DNA of 16,580 nt, taken from assembly GCA_947372535.1 (NCBI GenBank), contig CANBUA010000084.1, forward strand, positions 1-16,580, written 5' to 3'. Source of the DNA: Burkholderiales bacterium. Its GTDB lineage: Bacteria > Pseudomonadota > Gammaproteobacteria > Burkholderiales > Burkholderiaceae. Below the pieces are notes generated by a model, which was not told where the DNA came from, did not search any database, and saw only the letters and a program-made list of their open reading frames with translations. Numbering within the stretch: position 1 is the first letter of the stretch; every line of letters starts with the position of its first letter. Shown in pieces: positions 7,466 through 13,837 of this stretch. Made by a program: the position numbers and the translations under genes.

Positions 7466-7556
7466 GCTTTGATCTCGTCTCGGCATGATTTAATATGGTG
7501 GTGATCGAATGTGTTGGTGAATCGGGTTAATGATTAAGGGTGCTGATATTGCCCAA
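7466..7556 (-). promoter_or_regulatory. Conserved upstream block of peptide gene 1
   Basis: Three pieces recur upstream of peptide gene 2 at an exact 400-base offset. They are a 22-base block at 7466-7487 (minus strand CATGCCGAGACGA, then ATCAAAGC), TAACCCGATTCA at 7518-7529, and TTGGGCAAT at 7548-7556. The sequence between them has diverged although spacing is unchanged, the pattern expected of binding sites. The -35 and -10 hexamers are poor, which suggests an activator-dependent promoter. Confidence 0.5.
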
Positions 7557-7581
7557 GGTGAGAGGGTGGGTTTTATTTCGC

Positions 7582-7618
7582 AAATAGAACAAGGCCCGAG
7601 AGCGTGAGCTGCCGGGCC
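7582..7618 (-). terminator. Possible terminator after peptide gene 2
   Basis: On the minus strand, GGCCCG (7618-7613) can pair with CGGGCC (7598-7593) around a 14-base loop, followed by TTGTTCTATTT. It starts 32 bases after the peptide 2 stop and before the conserved block of peptide 1, so it would separate two independent transcripts. The T run is interrupted. A competing stem, CTGCCG/CGGCAG, overlaps it. Confidence 0.4.
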
Positions 7619-7650
7619 AAGCGGCAGTTTGAGATCGCGGCTAAATCGGA

Positions 7651-7830
7651 TCAGATCAGGAACTTGAACACGTTGACCGTGCCCTTGACCACAGGAACCA
7701 GCACGATCTTGCCAGCCGAGGCCAGGCCGCTGCCGATGGCAACGCCTGCATGCACGGCTGTGCTCAGGGTGCCCGTGATCAGGCCAGCGCCAGCAACGCC
7801 CTTGACTTCTTGAGTATTCAATGTACGCAT
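7651..7830 (-). CDS. Microcin/bacteriocin-like precursor peptide 2 with double-glycine-type leader
   Basis: The peptide is 59 residues, ATG at 7828-7830, stop TGA at 7651-7653, short enough to be dropped by common gene-length cutoffs. It is identical to peptide 1 at 53 positions. Substitutions are L9V, T11G, A30V, N34S and T38S, and TGAVK (53-57) is replaced by a single N. The leader pattern is intact: L4, E8, V9, V12, G14 A15. The predicted core has 44 residues, no cysteine, and ends NVFKFLI. GGAAA lies before the ATG as a modest ribosome site. Against peptide 1, the first 52 codons differ at 10 synonymous and 5 amino-acid-changing codons, which supports selection on the protein. Two related peptides side by side could act as a two-peptide bacteriocin or as redundant copies. 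Confidence 0.78.
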   Translation of the reverse strand: MRTLNTQEVKGVAGAGLITGTLSTAVHAGVAIGSGLASAGKIVLVPVVKGTVNVFKFLI

Positions 7831-7865
7831 GATTTTTTCCAGTATTAGTCGGTTCTGATTAATAT

Positions 7866-7956
7866 GCTTTGATGTCGTCTCGGCATGGTTGAATCTTATG
7901 TCCGCTCGATATTTGGATGAATCGGGTTAGTACTGAATTGATGGCGGATTACCCAA
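7866..7956 (-). promoter_or_regulatory. Conserved upstream block of peptide gene 2
   Basis: This is the counterpart of the block at 7466-7556: the 22-base element at 7866-7887 (one mismatch), TAACCCGATTCA at 7918-7929, and TTGGGTAAT at 7948-7956. On the minus strand TTCATC, 17 bases, then TAAGAT gives a weak -35/-10 pair. The conserved TAACCCGATTCA overlaps that -35, a usual position for an activator site. Confidence 0.5.
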
Positions 7957-8025
7957 TCTGAGGGGCGGGAAAATACGCTGAACGCGTTTGGCTCGGTTTT
8001 AATTCACACGACACGGCCGTGAAAA

Positions 8026-8130
8026 TCAACGCACGAGGCGTGGTTGCGAGCCGCCGAGGTAGAAAACATCGACCAGGTTTTCCAGGATGCCGGACAGGCC
8101 CGCCCTTAAGTGGGCGAGCGCGCGCTTCAT
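8026..8130 (-). CDS. Small 34-residue ORF coupled to the GNAT gene
   Basis: The ATG at 8130-8128 overlaps the stop of the GNAT gene as TGATG, a classic coupling arrangement. The product starts MKRALAHLRAGLSGILENL and ends VDVFYLGGSQPRLVR; I do not recognise its family with certainty. Codon third positions are mostly G or C, like neighbouring genes and unlike the AT-rich region just downstream. A short amphipathic helix (about 3-25) followed by a Gly-Gly turn is plausible. It is too short for most gene callers. It could be a chance extension, but the overlap and codon use favour a translated small protein. Confidence 0.5.
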   Translation of the reverse strand: MKRALAHLRAGLSGILENLVDVFYLGGSQPRLVR

Positions 8131-8414
8131 CAAGCCAACAGTGCTTGCCACTGAGCGTGGCGTTTGATGTAGAGGCGCGCATAGCTGCAGGCTGGCGTGA
8201 CCTTCAGGCCTTGGTCCTGCACCCATTTGAGGCTCGCTTCGACCAGCTGTGCGGCGATGCCCTGGCCTTCCAGGCTGGGCGGTACATAGGTGTGCGTCAG
8301 GTGGACCACCGAGCCAGTGATGCGGTAATCCAGCACACAACGCTGGCCTTGCGCAACGGCTTCGAAGCATTGGCCTTGCGGCCGATGAGTGACGGTGATG
8401 TCCATGGTGCTCAT
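8130..8414 (-). CDS. Small GNAT-like N-acetyltransferase (YjdJ type)
   Basis: The product is 94 residues from the ATG at 8412-8414 (MSTMDITV). The frame allows longer starts up to 8456 and a shorter one at 8405; ribosome sites do not decide. The single-domain GNAT fold is indicated by LTHTYVPPSLEGQGIAAQLVEASLKWV, with the acetyl-CoA pyrophosphate loop in the form EGQGIA, followed by GLKVTPACSYARLYIKRHAQWQALL. That end is characteristic of the short YjdJ/Gcn5-related family. Family members of this size have poorly known substrates. It lies 51 bases after the second chromate-transporter half, in the same direction, and overlaps the small ORF downstream. Confidence 0.87.
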   Translation of the reverse strand: MSTMDITVTHRPQGQCFEAVAQGQRCVLDYRITGSVVHLTHTYVPPSLEGQGIAAQLVEASLKWVQDQGLKVTPACSYARLYIKRHAQWQALLA

Positions 8415-8465
8415 GGCTTCCATGATAGCGGCCACCCCATTCACCCTGCAATGCAAGTGAGCTTG

Positions 8466-9017
8466 TCAGACCCAGCCCAGCGCGCCCAGGATGCCACCGC
8501 CAGCCACCAGCCAGATCAGCGATACCCTCGTGCGCCAAACAGCCATGGCCACCACGGCGCTGAGCAGCAGCGCACGCGGGTGATCAATGCTTGGCGCGAG
8601 CAGCCAGCCTGTGGCCAGCAGCAACCCCACGGTGACCGGTGCCATGCCGGTCTGGAAGGCTTGCACGCCCAGCGTGTGGCGCCGCGTGGCCACCCAACGA
8701 GAAAACGCCAGCGCCAACGTGGTCGAGGGGATCATGATGCCCAGCATGCTGGCCACCGCGCCGCCGATGCCGCTGCTGTACCAGCCCATCAGCGCCACGA
8801 AAAGGACGTTTGGCCCCGGCGCGGCCTGCGCAAGCGCGATGGCTGAGGTGAAATCGGCCTCCGACAACAGGCGGGCCTCGACGACCAGCCGGCGATGCAT
8901 CTCCGAGACCAGGGTGATGGCGCCGCCGATGGACATCAGCGACAGCGCCAGAAAGTGCTCGAACAGCGCCAGCCAGGTGTCGGGCGACCAGCTCAAGGGC
9001 GGCACGGCCGCGCTCAT
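8466..9017 (-). CDS. Chromate transporter ChrA, second single-domain subunit
   Basis: The 183-residue protein has one CHR domain. FLALSLMSIGGAITLVSEMHRRLV carries the family glycine pair, followed by LLSEADFTSAIALAQAAPGPNVLFVALMGW with the conserved PGPN, then four or five hydrophobic segments to the C-terminus. Long-chain ChrA proteins fuse two such domains. Here they are separate genes that overlap by four bases (ATGA), so the subunits are probably made in equal amounts and function together in the inner membrane. The family expels chromate and perhaps related oxyanions using the proton gradient; actual substrate here is unproven. The frame continues upstream to 9254, but the ATG at 9015-9017 gives the natural start MSAAVPPL. 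Confidence 0.9.
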   Translation of the reverse strand: MSAAVPPLSWSPDTWLALFEHFLALSLMSIGGAITLVSEMHRRLVVEARLLSEADFTSAIALAQAAPGPNVLFVALMGWYSSGIGGAVASMLGIMIPSTTLALAFSRWVATRRHTLGVQAFQTGMAPVTVGLLLATGWLLAPSIDHPRALLLSAVVAMAVWRTRVSLIWLVAGGGILGALGWV

Positions 9018-9634
9018 GTCGATGCGGCCTCTGCCCGCGCTTGTCGCAGCACCCACCAGGTCCAGCCGCAGGCCAGCACACCCAGGCCGATCAATACCCA
9101 CACCAAGGGCCAGCGCATCACCGCCATCATCAGGAAGGCGCCTGCGGCCAGGCCGATGCAGGCGCTCAAGCCCAGCGGATGCTGCCTGAGCGGCGCGGCC
9201 AGCTTGAGCACCGTGCCCACGATCTGCCCGGCGGCCACCGCCGCGATGCCCCACAGCGCACCCTTGACGGCTTGGTGAACGGCCGCATGCTCAGGGGACA
9301 GGCCCACCACCCAAGCCAGCACCAGCATCACCACCATGGGCAGGGCGATCATGCCAACCAGGGCCGCGCAGGCCCCACGCCAGCCGAAGAAATGATCGCC
9401 CACCATCAGGGAGAGGTTGCACACATTGGGCCCGGGCAGCACCTGGGCCGTGCCCAGCATGGCCAAAAACTCAGCCGGAGTGAGCCAGCCGCGCCGGTCG
9501 CATAACTCGCGCTGCGCCACGGCGATCACGCCACCAAAGCCCTGCATGGCCAGTATGGTGAAGGCCACGAACAACTGCCATGGCGAAGCCGGCCCCGGGC
9601 GCGGAGCCTGGGTCACCGGCGCCGCTTCAGGCAT
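9014..9634 (-). CDS. Chromate transporter ChrA, first single-domain subunit
   Basis: The 206-residue protein has one CHR domain: FVAFTILAMQGFGGVIAVAQRELCDRRGWLTPAEFLAMLGTAQVLPGPNVCNLSL holds the family motifs (FGG, RGWLTPAEF, PGPN). About five further hydrophobic helices follow. The start is the ATG at 9632-9634 (MPEAAP), preceded by AGGTGG. It overlaps the thioesterase gene by 8 bases upstream and the second CHR subunit by 4 bases downstream, so translation of the three is probably coupled. The paired short subunits correspond to the short-chain CHR type described in other bacteria, where two small proteins insert with opposite topology. Confidence 0.9.
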   Translation of the reverse strand: MPEAAPVTQAPRPGPASPWQLFVAFTILAMQGFGGVIAVAQRELCDRRGWLTPAEFLAMLGTAQVLPGPNVCNLSLMVGDHFFGWRGACAALVGMIALPMVVMLVLAWVVGLSPEHAAVHQAVKGALWGIAAVAAGQIVGTVLKLAAPLRQHPLGLSACIGLAAGAFLMMAVMRWPLVWVLIGLGVLACGWTWWVLRQARAEAAST

Positions 9635-10457
9635 ACACGGCCACCACCTGGTAGCCCAGCGCGGCCAGTTGGCCATCCGGTGTCCACAAGGTGGTGCGCT
9701 CGTTCACATAGCCTTCGTCGAAGGCGACGGTGTCTTTGTCCATGCGCCAATAGCCGTCAGGCGCCACGCCGCTCACGGGCCGCAACTCCAGCGCCCAGGA
9801 GACCGAGCTGGCCGGCGCGGGTGCCTTGAGCTGCCCCAGCAAGGGCGTGGGTCCGGCATCGGCCAGCATCACCGATTGCAGCTCGACATCCAGGCCCTGC
9901 GCCTGCTTGAGCCGGATGTGCGTGCTGCTGCGGTCCTCGGTCGAGCCCATGAAGGGATAGGACCCTTCGGACAGGTGAAAATCCAAATGCTGGGTGAAGT
10001 CCGGCGTCAAGCCAGGCATGAAGGGCAGTTGCAGCGAGGCCGCCACGTCCTTGGCCACGGCAGGCTGCGCAGGCATCAGGCGGTTGAGGCTGGAGCTGCG
10101 CGCACCGCCGAACACACCCAGCAGCACGCCGACCATGACCAGCGCGCCTTCTGCATCGGCCTGCTGGACATTGGCTTGCACCTGGCGCACGTTCTTGCCC
10201 TGGCGCAGCAACTGCACGCTGACTTCAAAGGTGCCCGGCGTCACCGGGCCGATGAAGCTGGTCTGCAAGGCGCGCAAGGGCCAGTCGCTGCCACACACAT
10301 CACGCATGGCCTGTACCGCCAGCGCCGACAGCAGCCCGCCAAACAGGGTGCGGCCTTGCTGCCAGCTGGCATCGACTGTGAAGCTGACGCGGGTGTGGTC
10401 GATGGTGCGGGCCTGCAAGAGATCAGGCACGGTTTGAGGCGTGGCGGGTGTCGGCAT
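9627..10457 (-). CDS. Acyl-CoA thioesterase-like double hot-dog protein
   Basis: The product is 276 residues. The first half has SWQQGRTLFGGLLSALAVQAMRDV, the TesB-like hot-dog helix entry, then LQTSFIGPVTPGTFEVSVQLLRQGKNVRQVQANV. The second half has WALELRPVSG, GYWRMDKDTVAFDEGYVNERTTLWTPDGQLAALGYQVVAVY, the second hot-dog strand set ending like other thioesterase family proteins. Such proteins hydrolyse acyl-CoA to free acid and CoA; the natural chain length is unknown. The ATG at 10455-10457 is preferred over a GTG at 10466. Neither has a clear ribosome site, so coupling to the upstream GGDEF-EAL gene (19-base gap) is likely. It overlaps the first chromate-transporter subunit by 8 bases. 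Confidence 0.85.
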   Translation of the reverse strand: MPTPATPQTVPDLLQARTIDHTRVSFTVDASWQQGRTLFGGLLSALAVQAMRDVCGSDWPLRALQTSFIGPVTPGTFEVSVQLLRQGKNVRQVQANVQQADAEGALVMVGVLLGVFGGARSSSLNRLMPAQPAVAKDVAASLQLPFMPGLTPDFTQHLDFHLSEGSYPFMGSTEDRSSTHIRLKQAQGLDVELQSVMLADAGPTPLLGQLKAPAPASSVSWALELRPVSGVAPDGYWRMDKDTVAFDEGYVNERTTLWTPDGQLAALGYQVVAVYA

Positions 10458-10476
10458 GGATGTCACAAAAAGTGAA

Positions 10477-13400
10477 TTACGGCGCCGATGCTACTTGCTT
10501 GGGCGCATTTTGGTAATCGGTCAGGAATTGCTCGACCAGCTCGCCCGCCATGGGGCGGCAGAACAGGTAGCCCTGCGCGAGGTCGCAGCCGGCGTCGCGC
10601 AGAAAGGCTTCCTGGCCTGGCGTCTCCACCCCTTCGGCGATCACGCGCATGTTCAAGTTGTGCGCCAGTGTGACCATGGTGTTGACCAACTGGGCATCGC
10701 TGGTGTTGCCCGGCAGGTCCTGCACGAAGCTGCGGTCGATCTTGAGCTGGGCCACCGGGAAGCGCTTGAGGTAGGCCAGCGAGGAATAGCCCGTGCCGAA
10801 ATCGTCGATCGACAAGGTCACGCCCATGTCGTGCAGGCGCTGCAGGAAGATCACGGCTTCGTCGCCATGCTCCATCAAGCCGCTCTCGGTGATCTCGATC
10901 TCCAGTTTGCTGGCCGGGAAGCCCGTGGCGCGCAGCACACGCGAGACCCGCTCGATCACGCCACCGCGCCGCACCTCCTTGGCCGACACATTCACCGCCA
11001 GGCGCCCAAAGCTCAAGCCCGCGTCCAGCCATTGACGGCCCTGGCGGCAGGCCTCCTGCAAGACCCACTCGCCCAGCGCCATGATCATGCCGGCGTCTTC
11101 CATCACGGGGATGAATTCGTCCGGCCCGATGGAGGGCAGGCAATCGTCGATGGGCTCGGGCACACGCAGCCGCACCAGCGCCTCCAGGCCCATCAGCTTG
11201 TTGTCACTCAGGCGGATCATGGGCTGGTAATGGAGCAGGAACTCGCTGCCCTCGACAGCGCGGCGCAGGCGCGTCTCCAGTTGCAGCAGGTCTGACGCTT
11301 GTGAGGTCAGCGACTCGGTGTAGAAGCGGAAGTTGTTGCGCCCCAGTCGTTTGGCCTGGTACATGGCCGTGTCGGCATCGCGGATCAGCTCGCCCGCATC
11401 GGTGCTGTCGTTGGGATAGATGCTGATGCCGATGCTGGCCCGCACGTAGACCGATTGGCCCGGTGCCAGCGTGAAGGGCTCGGCCAGGGTGTCGATCACG
11501 GCCTGGGCCACATGCGCGGCCTGCTGAGGATGGCGCAGGTGTTCGAGCACAAGGATGAACTCGTCACCACCCAGGCGCCCCAGCGTGTCTTCCTGCCGCA
11601 CGCGCACGCGCAGTCGCTCGGCCACCTGTTGCAGCAGGGCATCGCCCGCCGCGTGCCCCAGGCTGTCGTTGACGGTCTTGAAGTTGTCCAAGTCGACAAA
11701 GACCACGCCCACCAGCGATTGATGCCGGCGCGCGAGGTTGAGCGCATGGGCCAGACGGTCCAGGATCATGCTGCGGTTGGGCAGTTGCGTCAGCGTGTCG
11801 AAGTGGGCCATGCGGGCCAGGCGGGCCTCGGTCTGCTTGAGCTGCGTGATGTCGGTGAGCACGGCCACGAAATGGCTGGGCACGCCCTTGAGGTTGCGCA
11901 CGGCACTCAGCGAGAGCTTGGTCGAGAACAGCTCGCCACCCTTGCGCTGACACCAGGCCTCGCCGTCCCAGGTGCCGTGCAAACGCAGGTGCTGCTGGAT
12001 CTCCTTGATGACCTGCTGGGGGTCATCGGGGAAGAGGAACTCTGCCGTGCAGCCCAACACGTCGTCTTCGGCATGGCCGGTGATCTCGGTGAACGCAGGA
12101 TTCACGGAGACCAGTTTGCCTTCGCGGTTGAAGACGATCATGCCGTCGCGCGAGCTCTCCAGCGCAGCGGCATGCAGGCGGATGCGGTCTTCGTTCTGCT
12201 CGCGCAGTTGCTCTTTGTCCAGGCTGGTCAGTGCGAAAGACAGGTCGTTGGCCACATCCTCCAGCAAGGCTTTTTCATCCTGATCTTGCGGGTTGATCAG
12301 GCGGTCCAGCAGGATCAAGTAACCCACCAGCTCTTGATGCTTGCGCAAGGGCAGCACGGCGCAGGCAGTCAGGCCGGCGCTGTTGGCCGCCTGGGCCCAG
12401 GCCGGGTCGGCAGGCGCAGGCTCCAGGTTGGGGCTGTGAAAGCTCAGGCCATCGAGCAAGGCCAGTTGCAGCGGCGAGCAATTGGCGCGCTGGGTGCGCA
12501 ATTCGAAGCCCAGCAGGGCGGCATCGCTCAGCATGTCGCCAGCCTGGGCCACGCATTGCATGGTGCGGGGCGTCAGGTCGTCGGACATGGCCACCCAGGC
12601 CTTTTTGAAGCCGCCATGGCGGATGGCGATGTCGCACACGCGGTGCAGCAACTGGTCGGGCGTCTCCGCCCAGACGATGGCCTGGTTGACGTGGCTGAGG
12701 AAGTCGTAAAGCCGCGTCATGTGGATCAGGCGGTGCTCGGCGCGGCGCCGCGCGGTCACGTCCCAGATCATCCAGACAACGCGTTTGGAGTGGCCCACCG
12801 GCGAGCAGCGGCTGTCGAAATGCCGGTCCGAGCCCATCACGCGGATGGGGTAACTCAGCGATTGGGTCTGGCCTGTCTCGATGGCCCGGCGCAGCACGTT
12901 GAGGAACACGCCCGAGGCATCCTTGGAGAAGAACTCGCTCAAGGGCCGGCCGATGAGTTCTTCGCGCGGGCGGCCGAGCAGCGGTGAATTGTTGCCATAG
13001 ACGGCCAGGTAGCGTCCGTCCTCGTCCATCAGGAAAGCCAGGTCGGGCAGGGCGCCGGCAAAAGCCAGCAGTTCGGCCTCGCGGGCCTTGAGCGTCTCCA
13101 TGGCCTCGTGGCGCTGGCGCTGGGCGCGGGTCAGCATCCAAATGCCGCCGATGGTGGCCAGGATCAGCAAGACGATGTTGGCCACATCCAGGCGCTGCTG
13201 GCGCCAGATGGCCTGGCGCTCGAACTCGCGCAGTTGTTCTTCCAGCTTGCTCAAGGTCTGCCGCGCGGGCGCCAGCATGGGCGTTCCTTCAGGCGTGGCC
13301 ACAAGCTTCTGCCTGGCGCTTCGCAGCTGCTCCAGCAAAGCCGCAACGCGCTGGTCCAGCGTGCCGCCGGGCATCAAATCGTCAGGACGCTCCCGCCAGC

Positions 13401-13725
13401 GCCTGAGTGCCGGGTCGTTGACCAGGGCCTGGCTGGCCACGATGGCCTCGTCCAGCGGCACCAGACGCTGCTTGAGCAGCAGGGCCGTGTCCTCTCCTTG
13501 AGCCTGCGCCGACTCGGCTTGACGCAATTGCAACTCGATGTGCGAGAGCTGGCGTTGCGTCGCGACCTCACCGGACTGCATGTCACTCCGGTGGTAGCAG
13601 GACCAGGCCGTTAGGCCCAGGCTGACAAAGGCGATCGCCCCCATGGCGATCCCCAGCGGCGCAATGCGCAGGGTCGAGGGGGCCGAAGGCGGCGCATCTT
13701 TGGGCGAGGAAGGGGCCAAATCCAC
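10477..13725 (-). CDS. Membrane-bound PAS-GAF-PAS-GGDEF-EAL cyclic-di-GMP protein
   Basis: The product has 1082 residues from the GTG at 13725. The frame is open to an ATG at 13839, and that numbering (1120 residues) is used here. Order: transmembrane helix about 58-79, periplasmic coiled-coil-rich segment 80-218, second helix 219-237, PAS 255-365, GAF-like 375-540, PAS 555-670, GGDEF 675-840, EAL 855-1105. GGDEF is intact (757-761) with inhibitory RxxD (R748, D751). EAL is intact too: E886, N950, E982, D1012, D1013, K1033, E1069, Q1089. It can in principle both make and degrade c-di-GMP at the inner membrane, probably responding to a periplasmic signal. It is the first gene of the run leading to the thioesterase and chromate transporter. 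Confidence 0.93.
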   Translation of the reverse strand: MDLAPSSPKDAPPSAPSTLRIAPLGIAMGAIAFVSLGLTAWSCYHRSDMQSGEVATQRQLSHIELQLRQAESAQAQGEDTALLLKQRLVPLDEAIVASQALVNDPALRRWRERPDDLMPGGTLDQRVAALLEQLRSARQKLVATPEGTPMLAPARQTLSKLEEQLREFERQAIWRQQRLDVANIVLLILATIGGIWMLTRAQRQRHEAMETLKAREAELLAFAGALPDLAFLMDEDGRYLAVYGNNSPLLGRPREELIGRPLSEFFSKDASGVFLNVLRRAIETGQTQSLSYPIRVMGSDRHFDSRCSPVGHSKRVVWMIWDVTARRRAEHRLIHMTRLYDFLSHVNQAIVWAETPDQLLHRVCDIAIRHGGFKKAWVAMSDDLTPRTMQCVAQAGDMLSDAALLGFELRTQRANCSPLQLALLDGLSFHSPNLEPAPADPAWAQAANSAGLTACAVLPLRKHQELVGYLILLDRLINPQDQDEKALLEDVANDLSFALTSLDKEQLREQNEDRIRLHAAALESSRDGMIVFNREGKLVSVNPAFTEITGHAEDDVLGCTAEFLFPDDPQQVIKEIQQHLRLHGTWDGEAWCQRKGGELFSTKLSLSAVRNLKGVPSHFVAVLTDITQLKQTEARLARMAHFDTLTQLPNRSMILDRLAHALNLARRHQSLVGVVFVDLDNFKTVNDSLGHAAGDALLQQVAERLRVRVRQEDTLGRLGGDEFILVLEHLRHPQQAAHVAQAVIDTLAEPFTLAPGQSVYVRASIGISIYPNDSTDAGELIRDADTAMYQAKRLGRNNFRFYTESLTSQASDLLQLETRLRRAVEGSEFLLHYQPMIRLSDNKLMGLEALVRLRVPEPIDDCLPSIGPDEFIPVMEDAGMIMALGEWVLQEACRQGRQWLDAGLSFGRLAVNVSAKEVRRGGVIERVSRVLRATGFPASKLEIEITESGLMEHGDEAVIFLQRLHDMGVTLSIDDFGTGYSSLAYLKRFPVAQLKIDRSFVQDLPGNTSDAQLVNTMVTLAHNLNMRVIAEGVETPGQEAFLRDAGCDLAQGYLFCRPMAGELVEQFLTDYQNAPKQVASAP

Positions 13726-13837
13726 AGTAAACGCAAGAAAGAGGGGTATGGTCCGATTGGACGGACAGCTTAGGTGAAAAAATACGCCTTCCCCCTCGGC
13801 CCAACCCTCAAGCCGTTTCTTTTTCTCGCTTGCTGCC
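13726..13837. promoter_or_regulatory. Divergent intergenic region, GGDEF-EAL gene and hydrolase gene
   Basis: About 110 bases separate the preferred starts. It is AT-richer than its surroundings (GTGAAAAAATAC near 13775-13786) and holds a 5-base inverted repeat, GTCCG/CGGAC with a 6-base spacer, near 13751-13766. It must carry at least the hydrolase promoter. I cannot define -35 and -10 sites with confidence. Confidence 0.35.

Larger units (their letters stand above)
7235..7970. repeat. Tandem duplication of about 400 bp (two peptide gene-plus-promoter units)
   Basis: Unit 1 (about 7235-7570) and unit 2 (about 7651-7970) align along the coding region and the whole upstream region. The offset is exactly 400 in the promoter block, 404 at the start codons and 416 at the stop codons. 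The differences reflect a 4-base indel in the leader and a 12-base indel in the genes. Divergence is patchy outside conserved elements, so the duplication is not recent. Confidence 0.75.

Noticed and set aside
7604..7813. Plus-strand ORF antisense to peptide gene 2, with a similar one at 7248-7445 over peptide gene 1
   Set aside because: Their similarity to each other follows from the duplication. The minus strand has the leader pattern, conserved upstream elements and synonymous-site divergence, so the plus-strand ORFs are shadows.
7987..8020. CACGGCCGTG palindrome after the small ORF as a terminator
   Set aside because: The self-complementary core is short and is not followed by a clean T run on the minus strand.
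7949..8182. 77-codon minus-strand ORF between the peptide genes and the GNAT gene
   Set aside because: It overlaps the better-supported coupled small ORF in another frame, has no motif, and ends inside the conserved upstream block of peptide gene 2.
9417..10475. 352-codon open frame on the plus strand
   Set aside because: It is antisense to the thioesterase and chromate-transporter genes, with no recognisable motif.
11455..12987. 510-codon open frame on the plus strand
   Set aside because: It is antisense to the GGDEF-EAL gene, with a repetitive His/Gln/Gly/Val composition and no domain.
13751..13766. GTCCG/CGGAC inverted repeat before the hydrolase gene
   Set aside because: It has five-base arms, matches no known operator, and could arise by chance in GC-rich sequence.
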